A stretch of DNA of 64,000 bases from Trichostrongylus colubriformis (GCA_963978905.1 OZ022257.1:53338873-53402872), one strand, 5' to 3'. Shown: positions 11,385 to 23,789, counted from the first letter of the stretch. A program made the numbers and translations. The notes: a model not told the origin generated them from the letters alone.

Positions 11385-14300
11385 CTCTCGATTTCTTCGC
11401 AAATAGTACTGGAGTGGATTAACATGTGATCCTAATCTTGTCTACAGTTGTTGTAACAGTGTTAAGAATGCCAGCTTAGGAGAGGTAGAGTGGATTGTAG
11501 TGTATTGTTGGGAAAGGTGCTAATGAAGTTGTACCCACCAACTTGTTTGGACGGGGGAGGGGGGGAGACACTAATTTTTACGCTTCACTCATCATCAACT
11601 TATAAGTGCAAGGGTGCGTATTTACCAGAGCCGTGGTTGAGGTAGAGGGAGAATGGTTCTTCTCAGACTGAGTCTTAGACAGAAAGCTTAGACGCCGAAC
11701 CCCTTACACAGGTCAGTCCCTTATCCCACTCCCAGATCTTTCACTCCCGGTTCAGGCTCAGTTATTCTGCATCCTTGAGTTACGGTTGGTGTCGTGTTAG
11801 CCATTCATTGTACTTTCTCAGCCTGTTGGGGATATGCAGAGTAACAGGTTATTCTGAAGCCGAGTTTATTCCGTCCCCAGTGAGACCCATGAGGCTTAAC
11901 AGTGAGTACATATTTCCGCCGATCACCTGTAAATGCCCAGTGCAGCTTCTATTAGAAATTTAAGTGGAAGTAGTACATATTGTGGAATACATGAGGGCAA
12001 GCAGGTGTGAATTCCAATTTCAATTGTCCCTGCTATGCCAACGAGATTGTTAGATGAAACTTTTTATCAACTGCCTGGTTGATCTAACCGGATCGTCTTC
12101 ATTAACTGACCGGATCGTCTTCCTCAAAGGTCTGAACGTGGCTCAAGGTTTACGATTTTGTCCACTATACCGCCAAACGCCTCATCCCTACAGCGGTTTT
12201 GGCGAAAAAGCAAGAAAACGCTGAAGATACCCCGTATGAGACACGAAAGAAAAGAGTACACTCAGCTGTAAAATGTGTTTCTCAGATTTACATCAGAAGA
12301 TGTACGTGGAGTAAGATGATTAGTATGATCTCTGAAGGTACTACTGCTATCCAAAGGCTGAACGTCCTCTTTTGGTGGGTTCAATGTACTCACCACTCGA
12401 AATGACCCTTCTTTACGAGGCTGTGCATGCCAGGCATTTTCTACGCAAACTTTATGCTGTCATGGTGTTGCTCACGGGACAAATGAAGCCTTTGGTCTGC
12501 AGATCTATCCTGCCGGCAAGACACCGATGAAGGACAGCGACCAACCCAGCCTAGTAGCCAGGAGCAGGTCTGAAATTGAGTTCAAGATGTCTACAAGTCC
12601 GTGATGTCATGGGCTCATAAGCATATTGACTCGACCGGGTATCGGTTGAGGATTGAGATCCAACTAAGTGACGAATGTTGCCTCTGAAAAAGTAATACGT
12701 GGAGAGATTGAGGATCTGAAAACTTCACATGTAGAGCCAGCACAAGAAAGGGTACGGTGAAGAATACGGGGCGTATACATTAGGACAGAAATTCGCGTCG
12801 CGGTGACCGGCGTAGGACCCGATGGTTGCGAGCCATGGCGCCTTAATAGGTGGATCTTAAAGTGATGGCGGTGTCTTACGTCTCACTTTAGGGGTAATCG
12901 TTGTAGGACCCAACCAGTACAGTGCCTGTAATTTGCACACGTCGCGTCACTCATGACACACAGTCACGCGGATTTCCAGTGAAAACGGCCCACACCCTAA
13001 AGTACCCGTACTTTAGACTCGTGTTCAGTTGATACTTTTTATAAAAGTGTAAGGAATACGATAGGGAGTTAGAGGGAGAGGGATGACTTAATCGACCCAG
13101 ATTAAGCAATCTGACATTTTTCCACCCTTCTTCTCTTTAAGCGATTAATCTTTACTCAACCGTTCAAATTTTAATCCACTCGAGATTGTTTGTTCAATTC
13201 TATAGAATGCAATGCAGTGGGGAGGGGAAGCTTGATAGCCCAACTAAACAAAATTGGTTTTTCGCCGTGGAAGTATCGCCGTGAGAGTGGATTTATGAGC
13301 GCAACAGTCAATATGAAAATGGAGCCCAGCATAACAAACAACAAGATCAAATCGCGATAAGTGGATGCTTCTAGGGCCCATCAGACGAAAGGACCAAATG
13401 AGAAGGCTCTTTGAATGGGCCATTATATCGCCCTGTCATTTCCTTCATCGGAAATTGAGTTCTAACGGATGACCATGTGCAGAAGGAATCTTGGATCACG
13501 GCAAGCACGGAAGCAAGTTGTGGCCAGAAATTCAAGGATGGTGCGCAAAAGTACTGTCACAGCAAGCTGTTTGGGTGTATTTCGAGGAGTTAATCACGGC
13601 TAGCTAGAAGGTTAGCTTAGTTCGACAGAAAAGAAGAACTTGACTAAGCGTTCTACGCCACAAGGCGGTAGAGCTAAGCCGCTTCGGAAACTGTCAGATA
13701 TTTCATGAGCAGTCCCTCTGTTCGTTCCAGCATCTTCATCGAACCGTTATCGGCAGGTGCCCCACACGGTTAAACAGAGGTTAGGAAGTTCTCAATTGCA
13801 AAATAGTAGTATTCTTCCATGTTTCAGAGTGAGTTGTGGACCTTGAACCCATGTGGTCTGAGTCGGCAATCGAAATCGTAGCAATACTTATGAGCATCGA
13901 TAGGCAACCTCTTTTAGGCAGGCTGATTTAGTTAACCAAGTACATCATACAACATCAGTGGAAGTGAGTTCTATGGCGGGGATCGTTTTGAGGAACGGAA
14001 GGGGGCTCGTTTATCGGAAAATTTACGTCAGCGAAATGTGGTCAGCAAAAGCGCACCCAAATATGAGACAGGCCTTTGGCTCGTCCAGATGGCACACCGC
14101 AAACTTGCGCGGCAACCTCGGCCGGATTCTGTGTACTTCAGTGTTGAGTGAATTCGCAGTAGAGCGACTTAGCTCTTTGCTTTCAGGGTTTTTATCATAG
14201 CACGTTGTTGACCTCATTTCAACTGGTAGTTGGACGATAACGTTTTTGGACTTCTACATTGCCATAAACGCAGCTCTACCTACTTCTTGTTCTTTTTCAG

Positions 14301-16022
14301 AAGGCGTAATCTTCAAAAGGTTCTGATGGCAATTTGTGATGTCATTGTTGTAACAGATTTTGATGGATTGATAATCTTTTCACTTCACAAGAGAGTTCAT
14401 AGCTTTTTCGTCAGGACGCTTTCCTTTTTTCGGTAAAAGGAATATCCCATTTTTGAATTTTCGCGGCGTCAGTGTCATGTGTTTAGGGCTTAATTCCTTC
14501 TCGAGACTGCCCAAATAATGAACATTTATGTCATAATTCTACTTTGCCTGCCAAATGCATAATTTTTATCGAAATTCTGAGAACCATCATTCAGACAGGA
14601 CCACGAGTAACTGAAGTCATACACGTGAAAATTTAAAGTGCTGATCAAATTAGAGAAACTACTCTTGAAAACTTACCTTCCACCCGCAAACAAAGGAAAA
14701 GTCATACCTGTGCCACGACGATATCCTTGAGCACAAAAACTGAGCTCGCCTCACTGCAAGTCCATGCTCCACCCAAGTGCGCCAAAGACGGCCGGTTTCT
14801 TGTCCGAATTTTCGCGTGCGTCGCCAGCTAAAGGCCACACACCAGGAAGGGAACGGTAACGAAAACGCAGCCAAAGCTCAGTCGGGGAACCTCCAACAGA
14901 GGGGTCGTATTCGTATTATTGGAGGGAGGGTCGTATTCGCTATATCGATGTCAATCTGCGTCAGTGGAGAGGTAAGAGAGACGACATTAGATTGAATAGT
15001 TGAGGAGAGCAAGCCCAACTTGCCGTGTTAAGACTGACTCCTTTGATACTCTTAAAGGAACCGGAAGGGGTCCGAAACAAGAGGAAGATGAAAAGAAATG
15101 AGCATATTGCAAGGAGCACTGAAGGTCAGAAGCGATAGTCTGCGAAAAAAACCGGATATAAAAGCGCGATGCTGCGGTGTGAATTCGCATCCTATTCGCA
15201 TAAACACGCTGACTTTCCGAGTTGTCCGCTGTAGGATACGGGCCGCGGGCCAACGTTGGTTGTAGCACCTGACTCCCAGCGCAGTGGAGTGGCCATTCCC
15301 AACTACATCAGCATTCATGTAAGTACATCTAGAAACAATATAAGAAAGAATAAAGAGGAAAGTAAAAAGAGAAAACCAAATTCGTAATAGAAGCATCTCC
15401 TTCTGGCACCATGCCAAGGCGTCAAATTGGCGAGTTGTGCAATGGCGGCCAATTGAACTCGTCCGAACTACGTCTGTTCTATCGCAGGCCAAAATTACCT
15501 CCTTCCTGTGTTTTTAACAACTGTCAGAATTTCACAGCTTTGAAAATTCAAATCCAAAATTAAAGCAATTAAAGAGAAAACAGCCACCAGTCAGACGTCA
15601 ATCTGTATTAGAATGTTTCCTCTTTGTGGAATCAGGCTCCATAGAAATAGCAAAGGATAATGTGATTGGCATGTGGACGGAATATCCCATGTCATTCAAT
15701 CAAGGGTGGATTGCGATAATGAAAAAAACGTGAAAACGGAGAAAATATTCCAACAACAATTTTTAAAACGAATGACAAGACGGGAAAGCATCGAGCCATC
15801 TCTATTTGGTTCACAGCTTAGGATGAAAGGAGGGACTCCAATTCTCGCTCATCTTGTGGCAGCATCCGAACTGTGCGACATCAACGGCGATTCATGCGAG
15901 CCCGCGAGCAACCACTTACATCACACGAGTCGAACATGATTATTAATAGTTCATAAATTCTTTGCCACGGTCGCAGCGGGGGCGAGAGAACTTTTCGGGA
16001 GCCTTTGAAATGCAGGTGATGA
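11385..16022. other. Gene-free stretch with decayed repeat pieces
   Basis: No gene supported. 12033-12140 is a relic of the fold-back family found in an rpt-4 intron (TATGCCAACGAGATTGTTAGATG...), with a short internal duplication of CCGGATCGTCTTC. Around 12820-12960 there is a further degenerate fold-back with TAGGACCC near both ends. Open frames at 12199-12405, 13958-14200 and 15673-15939 have no domain and no splice support. Confidence 0.4.
12033..12140 (+). repeat. Relic of fold-back family F6
   Basis: The stretch beginning TATGCCAACGAGATTGTTAG and containing CGTCTTCCTCAAAGGTCTGA corresponds to the left arm of the 287-bp fold-back in an rpt-4 intron (43928-44214: TATGCCAGCGAGGTTGTTCG...CCTTCCTCGAAGGCCC). 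Only one arm is recognisable, so it is a decayed or solo end. Confidence 0.4.
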
Positions 16023-16110
16023 ATGATGGTGCAATGGATTAGACGATCGCCTTCTCTGTTCCGCGAGTGGTGGAATTGGGGTGCAGTTCGAGCTCGCGAT
16101 GCAACGCGTC
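16023..16110 (+). repeat. tRNA-derived SINE-like sequence
   Basis: TGGTGCAATGGATTAGACG resembles a polymerase III A box. About 40 bases on, GTGCAGTTCGAGCTC resembles a B box (GGTTCGANTCC). The spacing is tRNA-like, but the acceptor and anticodon stems do not fold into an intact tRNA by eye. A SINE head or tRNA pseudogene is more likely than a functional tRNA. Confidence 0.4.
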
Positions 16111-16828
16111 CTTTTCAAAGCAGATCGGTCGTTCAGGGCTTTCATACTCGGCAAGCCCGTTTTCCATTTTTGCTGGCATATCAGTTTTCAAAGCGACTGA
16201 ACCACAGTAGAACAGTGAGAACGGTGGCGGTCGCGTTCGGAGGCCAGATGCAACGTTGACCCTCAAAGCCGTGTCCCGTGAACCGTTGCCGAGTTGGTGC
16301 TCATAGGGGTAGATGGCTCGAAATAGACGCTGGTCCATTTTGGACCCCCGCGCGCTTCCATACCCATGTAATTGAAGGTTTGAGCGCCATCTACCCAAAA
16401 GACTGACCAGGAGCCAAACTCGAGCTTTCCAAAAGCAACTTTGGAAGAATTCCAACTGAGTTCATAAACGAAAGGGGGCACAACAAAAGGAGACGAACAC
16501 ATTCTGAGAAATGGCTTTGTTCAAGAACTCGAAAATACCGAATTTCCTAAGAAAACTTGTGCAAATTAAATTATTAGGCGCTGTGATATAGCTTTGGATT
16601 TCGTTGCGAGATCAGGCGTAACCTGTAGAAAAATTAAGATTCAGTTCGACAGACCGCTGGAGTGTGCCCTTCAAGACACTAAGCTTGTTGGGGATTTCTA
16701 ATGCTTAAATCTCTATGAACATTAGTTTTATATTTAATAATGACGTCAGGTGATCCGTTTGTGAAGGAGTGCTATTGAGGGGTATAATTAGCATTAGAAA
16801 GCAATTAATTTTTGTATCGTCTTTTGCG

Positions 16829-16985
16829 GGCCGAGGTGGTGTAGTGACAGGAGGCGCACACTCCACTCTCATGGTGCGGGGATCTAATTCCGCATCAACA
16901 CTCGCCCAGACCAACTAAGCCTTCCATCCCTTCGGGGTCGGCAAATTGGTATCAGACTCGTCTGGGAGGATAAAAGCACTGACTC
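16829..16985 (+). repeat. tRNA-derived SINE
   Basis: The head GGCCGAGGTGGTGTAGTGAC matches an A box, and GGGGATCTAATTCC about 40 bases later matches a degenerate B box. It is followed by a non-tRNA body (CTCGCCCAGACC, CCTTCGGGGTCGGC, CTGGGAGGATAAAAGCACTG). This head-plus-body layout is that of a SINE. From memory, very similar bodies recur in hookworm-type genomes; a repeat-library search would decide. No protein is encoded. Confidence 0.55.
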
Positions 16986-16989
16986 GTAC

Positions 16990-19049
16990 TGTTCATCTCC
17001 AGTCATTGCATAGGCCACATCACATTCACCAGCCATCACGATTCTGAATGGAATAAAAGTGTGCGGCGCATCCCAGGAAGGGATTGATCAAGGCCAAAAA
17101 CTTTATCCTTTCATCCTTTTACCGTCTTATGCATCCTAAGTAACCGATGGTAATGACAAAAATGGGACAGGGGCCCAAGAGCTAATGACTCCAAAAAAAA
17201 TAATTTTCCAGTGTGATAATTAAGAAGGGATATCCTGCAACTTCTATGAGCATCTGAAAAAGTAATGTGAAGCAGAGTTGATCCATTATGCTTCATTTCC
17301 CAGAACAGCCCTCGTTTGCTCATTGCTCGCTAGACAGAGTTTTTCATGGTTTTCTCAAAGTTCTCATGCTACATAACTATTTTTCAACTACCCGTAATGA
17401 TACTCTTCCTTCCTGCAATTTATAATATTCCTACAAAATGGATTTTTTTGCTATTTGCACTTTTGCAATTTGGTTACGTAGATACTGGTTTATGGATGTG
17501 AAACCAGCAAGCTCTCACAAGGAGCACAAAAAGTGGAAAAATGGTAGGGAGGGGCTAAACGGTCTTACACGTAATCCACGTCTGCGCGCAAAAAACCTCT
17601 GGCATGTGCACTTTTCAGCACATTTATACAAGAACTATTAAAACATCCCCGGAGGACTAGTTCCAAGAAAACCACACACAGCTTTTGCACAAGCTTTAAA
17701 ATACAAGATGACTAGTTTCCATAGTGGATCATTTTTAAACGAACCAACCTTCAACGAAGGCTTATCAAGAAGGGTCTCGAATGGTGGTCTTCCTGTTATT
17801 CAAGCCTCTCCCATAATTTCTCCCAGTCAGAAAATTTCAAAAATTTTCTCTGCCGAGAGCGTGGGCAGATTCTACACTGGGAATGGTGCAAGAGGAGCCG
17901 ACGCGGCGTCGCAGAATGCTTAAGACGGACGCGCGCATGCCATTGTGACGGTGGGCAAAGGGATTCAAGGACGGAAATAACTCGGCGGACGCCTCAGCAG
18001 TACTGGTGCATCACAAGTGTCTCGGCGCCTACCTTGTATCTGCCAAAGGATTAGTTGCAAGCCTACCGAGACAGGGAGGAGAGGTGCTGTGTCTGCTCTC
18101 ACTAGTCAGCGAGTGGAATGGCCTGTGGAGTCAGCGAGGTGCTTAAGACCGTAAATCGTGTGTTAAAAAGCTATAGTGACATTTGTACCAACCTCACTTT
18201 CCATAAACAGCTTTTATCAGTCGACGTTTCGAACATGTCCAATAATTTTCTCACATTCGAAATCACGCTCACCACTGTGTTTGAAGGAGTTCAGCGATTA
18301 TTAGAACATTATTAAAAGGAATGAAATACTTTTGGACAGCAATGGATCCTGTGCCGTGGGCAAGTCCTATTATCTCCTGTCTTTGTCAGCCATCCAGTGT
18401 CATCGAAGGGTTTGGTAAACAAAGCGGGATTTCGAGTTGTTATTTGGGCATTGTCTCCCTAGGTTTCATATCTTATCCAGGCGATCTTGTTCAATGTGTT
18501 TACCGACAATGTGAGGCTCAGTCGTACATCACGAGAGCCACCCGTAGGCCACTAAGTAAGCAGTAATTAGGTAGCTCTGTAAATGAAAAATTGAATTGTG
18601 GAACGCCTTTACTTTATATTGAATAAACTACCTTACTTTGTACTATAAAACTAAATGAGGTATGCTGTCACTTCCTGACTATTGTAGAGGAATACTAAAA
18701 TAAATCGCAATCCAATTAAGTGCGTATATGTGTCATGCGATACAGTATAACCAAAGAAAGGCTGAAACAGTAGAAGAGAATCATTTCAGGAACCACATTC
18801 AATGTACAGACCACTTAGACCCATTTCACCGAAAACTGATTTTTGCAGCTATGGGCCACCACAATATGGTCTCAACAGATTGAAAACTATTCCATAGAGT
18901 TGCTCAGCGCATTAAAATAACTCGTAACGTTAGGAGCTTGTGAAGTGATCAGTAACTTTGAGTGTTAAGTGTATTCCAGAAGAATTCAGAGATGATATCC
19001 GAAGGTCTTTTAACTTCCACTTTTCTACTGCAAATGTCCTACTAGCAGG
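16990..19049. other. Gene-free stretch
   Basis: No supported gene. A 71-codon plus-strand frame at 17708-17923 has protein-like composition but no splice partners or recognisable family. Nothing else can be said. Confidence 0.35.
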
Positions 19050-19253
19050 ATACACTGGGAGTCGAGGGTTCTTCGACTGGAGGGTCGTATATGACCGTAC
19101 ATGAGGGGGGGGGGTCGCACCTGAAGAGGTCAGCGATAAGCACTGGAATCTAAACTCTGAATAAAAAGACGATAGCGAATCCGTGAAAGGATGTGCATTG
19201 AATTTTTTTCGCTTCAAGTAAGAATACATAGCAATAAAACACATTGTACCCTA
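19050..19253 (+). repeat. Poly-G/TCGTATT repeat family, copy A, left half
   Basis: Contains GGAGGGTCGTATATGACCG, a run of G then TCGCACCTGAAGAGGTCAGC, and ends GCAATAAAACACATTGTACCC TA. The same order occurs at 34915-35280 and, in part, at 26485-26670. It is interrupted at 19254 by a mariner element and resumes at 20456. Confidence 0.6.
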
Positions 19254-20455
19254 AAGTCCCATAGATAAGAGCGGCCCGTAGATAAGAGCGGTTTGTGCTA
19301 GAAAATGAAAATTCAAGTTTGTATACGTTTTTCTTTGGCGCTGTGTGCTCATGATTATCGCATTAATAGCCTACAACTTTACTTTTATTCTTACTGTCTC
19401 TATACTTTTTCTATTGCTGTTTTTTTATTAGGTTGTAAGGAAAGTTCTGACCGCATTCGCACGTTCACAAGATAAACTCGAATTTCGAAGCGCGTCTACA
19501 TGAATTGAATTACAAGTTGTGCTCCTTAGATAGAGAAAAAGTTGTTCTTTCTGGATATATGCTTATCTTGAAATGTTACAAATTCTTTGAGTTATTAGGA
19601 AATTATAAAGTACTGCGAAGATGGCACTTTTTAGATGACTTCACTTCACGAGTTTTTGTTTAGCTGAGTCCCAGCGAAGGTGACCACAAATGTGAGTGCT
19701 GCAAGGGGAGGGGGTGAAGCATTGTACTGAACACTTTGTCCCTGGTTTCAGAAGTGCAGAAATGAGAACGAGTTGCTCGAATTTTTAATTGATCAAATCG
19801 CTTCAACTAAAGCGACAGAAAGCGATGAGCGCCCATACTGGCAGGGGATATCCACAAGTATTGGCCCTCAACAAACAAGCTTGACCAACCACCTCAAGTA
19901 GCATTGATTTGGAAAAACCCAAAGAAATAGGTGCCGAGGGACCCCTCAGGGCAGCTATGCGCAAGCGCATTTTCCACAAATCCTCTTCCACTAACTGAAG
20001 CAGTTGAAGGCTGAAGCCATTACTCGTCTATCATATTCACCAGATCTAGCGCTAACTATGCCTCACTTTTCCAAACATCTCAACAGCTTCTTCAGCAGCA
20101 GTGTGTTCGGAAAGAATGATGGTTTAAAGTCGGCTTTTTTTGTTTTCGCGCTCTATGAATCATCAGCCCTTCTTCAAAATAAGATATGCAAATATCCATA
20201 ATACTTCCAAAAGTGTAGTGAATCAAACGGTGCTTATTCTGTGAGAAAAGATGCAGTCTGAGCCGAGTTATGATCTCCCGAAGTTGAAATTGCGAAACCG
20301 GCTATGAGAAATCTAATTTTACTGTTGCATTGGGAGTGACTGCTGCTGCAGAGAAATTTGAAACAATGCTAATTTTTAAAATTTTTTAAAGAATTTTGAG
20401 AATTTTTTAGAATTTTTTTTACCGATAAATCAAACCGCTCTTATCTATGGGACTT
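19254..20455 (+). mobile_element. Degenerate mariner element nested in a repeat
   Basis: A 1,202-bp element bounded by TA on both sides (19252-19253, 20456-20457) with 21-bp identical inverted ends that begin AAGTCCCATAGATAAGAGCG. The left end also carries a second partial copy of GTAGATAAGAGCGG. Near the right end the plus strand encodes a decayed transposase C-terminus at about 20028-20201. It has SYSPDLALT in place of the mariner YSPDLxPTD block, then a diverged KHLNSFF...DGLKSAFF stretch; a further in-frame-broken piece resembles GI..L..W..VV..NGAYF. Stops and shifts make it inactive. The transposase catalysed cut-and-paste at TA sites. Confidence 0.72.
20004..20230 (+). pseudogene. Mariner transposase C-terminal relic
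   Basis: The frame from about 20028 reads YSPDL followed by a run aligning in order with the mariner D,D34D C-terminal domain. The third catalytic Asp region (P-[ST]-D) is damaged (ALTMPHF). The frame ends at 20201 and the homology continues across stops. The rest of the transposase further left is too decayed to delimit. Confidence 0.6.
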
Positions 20456-20600
20456 TAAGTAACTATACAATCAGGCAACAGTTGTCATTAGTGAAAAGGT
20501 CAAAAAATGGGGGGGGGGAGTCGTATTTGATCTCCGTAGAAGGAGGGGAGTCGTATTGACGGCTGTTCTCCTCGACATCTGAGAGTGCCCTGCCTACTAG
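20456..20600 (+). repeat. Poly-G/TCGTATT repeat family, copy A, right half
   Basis: Continues copy A after the mariner: CTATACAATCAGGCAACAG, then GGGGGGGGGAGTCGTATTTG and CTCCTCGACATCTGAGAGTG. The corresponding uninterrupted order is seen at 26650 and 35265. Confidence 0.55.
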
Positions 20601-21245
20601 TAGCAGATAATGTCTACTCAGTCATTGACACTTCCTCTTTCTGAGTTCGAAATGCAGCTGCCTATCATCAAGATTCGGGAAGTACATCCGAAAAAAGCAA
20701 TAACCTCTTTCATGCCATTCTCCCACGTAGCGCTATTTCAGCAAGTGTTCACCCGCCCTCCCACGCAATTCGGCTTTGAATGAACAGCCATACGGAAGTG
20801 AATGTGCCACGTACATAACAATAGTAATTACCGGAATAACTTAGGGGAGCTCAATGCGTGTTTTCCTAGGCATCCACGGCTTTCTTTTCGACGTGATGCC
20901 GCCTAATCGGTGCAATTTTTCAAAACGTTCCGTCTACGCAGCATAGCACAGCAAAGTGAAGCTGGGAATAAGCAAAGTGAAACTAGCTGTTCGTTTGTGA
21001 ATGGCATATTTACTACATTTGAGAAACTCGCGCAGTGTTCTCGTTCTCACAAACGATACTTGGGACGCAAATTTTCGAATTTAGTCGAGACGCACCGCAA
21101 CCGCACGCTTTTGTGACATGTGCCACGACTTTTACTACAGCTGACAACGGGTTGCTCACCATGATCAAGTCAATATTTCTACAAAAATGCTTTCATTCGT
21201 GAAAACCCTAAAACCAGAAAACAAGTTGTCGCATTGGGGCAATTA

Positions 21246-22270
21246 TTGGGTCATTCCATAAGTAGTGTCGTTTTTTTTCAGCAAAAATTTTTGCCATAAA
21301 ATCACAGGTTTTTGCAGCATATCATATATCTTTCGGAAGTAAATTTTCTGCTCTACAAAATGACATGCTCAGTTTTCGAGTATGTTACAACGGCGCCGAC
21401 ATTTAGGCTGGCAAAGAGGTAGGTCCAGCAGTCGAAAATTGGCCAAACCGGCAATCAATTAAAACACTATATTTTACTTGAGGGAAATTAACCAATCATG
21501 TATTCCGTACTTAGCCCCGACCTCTCCTGCAAGTTCCACCAGTGGGTTGCTCAAGAAGTCACGTCGCTCTTTTTCCACATTTAGTTTTTCCGCCACAACT
21601 CGGTGATTTTAGACAGTTTCTTCGAACAAAGGCAAGAAAATTTTTTCAACCAATCAAGGGATGGAGTGGTGAATCGTTAAGAGCAGGTGGTGGGTAGGAA
21701 CAGGGAAATACCATTGACCGGATTCCCTAACATTCTCATGGAAAAAATAAATCGTGAAAAATGGCCACTGGACCCCTATCACATGATATTAAAACACAAT
21801 CTGAATCGCAGCCAAAACAATCTAGAAAGATGTCTACGATACAGCAGGAAAAGTTCTTCGAAGTGGTTCATAAAACAACTCTAAGCAAGGAGTTTGAAAG
21901 AAAAAATTTCATTTTGAATAAGTGTGAGTGCTTTCGAAAAAAAGATTTTAGAAAAAGAACGACACAACTTCTTGATCAACTATATACTGGAAATCGTAGA
22001 TGAGGTCAGGACTAAGTACGCGACACATGACTGGTTGATTTTTCTAAAGTGAAATATAATGTTTCTATTGATTGCCGGTTTGGCCAATTTCTGCCGGCTG
22101 GACCTATCTCTTCTCCAGCCTAAATGTCGGCCCCATTCTAACAAACTCAGAAACTAAACATGACATTTTGTAGAGCAGGAAAACCTCTTTCAAAATGCTG
22201 CAAAAACTTATAATTTCATAGGAAAAATTTATGCTAGAAAAAAAACGACACTACTTATGGAATGACCCAA
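21246..22270. mobile_element. Tc1/mariner-type element with long inverted ends
   Basis: A 1,025-bp element flanked by TA (21244-21245, 22271-22272). The terminal inverted repeats start TTGGGTCATTCCATAAGTAG and stay recognisable for about 230 bp (21246-21478 against 22045-22270), including CGACATTTAGGC and TTGCCGGTTTGGCCAA. The centre has two overlapping plus-strand open frames (21687-21884, 21761-22003) rich in Lys and Asn with no recognised transposase motif. It may be a non-autonomous element that captured unknown sequence, or its transposase is too decayed to read. Confidence 0.7.
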
Positions 22271-22303
22271 TACATGAAGGCAATGGATGTGCGTCAGCAA
22301 CTA

Positions 22304-23342
22304 ACAAGGGAAGGACCACAGGTCGAAGTGGCCATTCGGAATGAGATACATATGATCCGACGTATTTTCGGACGCTGATCTCGAATCTGTATTCGAAATT
22401 AGCAAAACGATTCTCTGAGCGGAGTTATGGAGATTTTTTTGAAAAAACAGTACTATCATATGGTAGGTTTGGAAGCCCATAGCACGCGAGCCAAAACTTC
22501 TTGCGCAAAACCAGGGCGATTTTCGTATTCAGGGAGTCAAATTACCCCAAGGGACAAGTTTTTAGCCGACTCGAGATTTTGACCAAATTTCGGAAAAATT
22601 CATGGGCTATTGAACACTGTGGGTGGCAGCCCATTGAACAAAGGAGAAGTCGTTGACCCTTGCCTAGGAAATGCTCCCATTTGACGCTCGTTTCGTACAT
22701 TTATTGCGATGGGCAAGTGTAAAAGGTATGTGTAGGCTATCTTGTTCAGGTCGCAGGGTTTTCTGTAGAAGAAAATTCAAAATCTACCACTTTATAACCT
22801 GGCCACCCCCACTTTTCCGAAGTTGGACCAAAAACTGGATTTGGCTGAAAATTTGCACAGAGGGGTAATTCGACTCCCTGTGCACGAATATCATAACCTT
22901 TTCACGCAAAAACGCCTAATTCGTGTGGTACGGGATTCTCTTCGACTTGGTATCCTTCCCTTGTGAGATGTTAGCAGTTATAAATAAAGTGGCAGAGTAA
23001 ATGATGGGTGTGATAGGTACCAGTCCAAGGAAACGTCCAGAAGTGGAAGAAAAGCACTTACTGATAATAAAACACAAAATCCAAAAAAACTCGCACTGGC
23101 GGGGAGCAAACCCCCGGCCCCTCTCCTGCAGATCCGGAGCACTACCACTGAGCCGCTGAGGCCGTTGAGTGCTTAGCAACGGCCATGCTGATGAACCGTT
23201 CATTCAAAAAAACCTCCATAACTCCGCTCAGAGAATCGTTTTGCAAATTTGGAATGCAGATTCGAGATCAGCGTCCGAAAAGAGTTCGGACCATATGCAT
23301 CTCATTCCGAATGGCCACTTCGACCTGGGGTCCTTCCCTTGT
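22304..23342. mobile_element. Long-TIR repeat element with internal tRNA-like unit, copy 1
   Basis: Begins ACAAGGGAAGGACC and ends GGTCCTTCCCTTGT. About 150 bp at each end are inverted copies of each other (for example AACGATTCTCTGAGCGGAGT and its complement). Sequence between 22540 and 22930 is homologous, in reverse orientation, to 41690-42130 in the second copy. A tRNA-like unit lies inside on the minus strand at about 23090-23163. No protein recognised. An internal end-like motif near 22960 (CCTTCCCTTGTGAG) suggests a composite. Confidence 0.6.
23090..23163 (-). repeat. tRNA-like unit (SINE head), copy 1
   Basis: Reading the minus strand, GGCCTCAGCGGCTCAGTGG and GTAGTGC form a good A box and GGGTTTGCTCCC a B box. 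CTCC and GGAG could form part of an anticodon stem, but the loop is oversized, so a functional tRNA is unlikely. A related unit on the plus strand lies at 40859-40928, inside the sister element. Confidence 0.5.
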
Positions 23343-23789
23343 AAGACAGGTTACGCGGAGAAGCGGCTGCCGCACCTACCAGGCTGGACCAAGGAACCGG
23401 GAGAGTGGGGTGGAGGGGGGGGGGGGGGGGGGGGCAGGAAATAGAGCGTATACCGAAACACTTCTCTGTAAACGATTATTTCAACCCAGAAGAAATAAAA
23501 TGTAGCGATGTTTGCTTAAAAACGCTCCTTTGGGGCGCTATTGGGATCCTAGCGGGCTTCACATCGAACTGCACGCTTCAGTGGCCGAGCTGCCAGTCAT
23601 TGGCGGCAGAGAAAGTGGAATTGATTTTCTCCATGATGAGGTTAAGTAACTGAAACAACAAAAAAAAACAAGTGAAATAATGAAAGGGCGAAGCAGCGAA
23701 GAAGTCTGAAAAATACGTTTATGATAGAGAATGTCCAATGAGTTCACACTCGACGTCTTGGCAAGGCGTAATGTGCCCATCAGTCGAAA
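23343..23789. other. Intervening DNA with a 20-G run
   Basis: No gene. Contains an uninterrupted run of 20 G residues at 23415-23434 on the plus strand, which could form a G-quadruplex and is also a likely sequencing-error site. The rest is unremarkable. Confidence 0.6.

Noticed and set aside
16039..16502. Overlapping minus-strand frames of 138 and 79 codons
   Set aside because: Text such as VAFGKLEFGSWSVFWVDG looks protein-like, but two frames compete, the left part overlaps a SINE-like head, and no splice chain supports either.
23090..23163. Functional tRNA gene
   Set aside because: A and B boxes are visible, but the anticodon arm would need an oversized loop and the unit recurs inside a repeat family.
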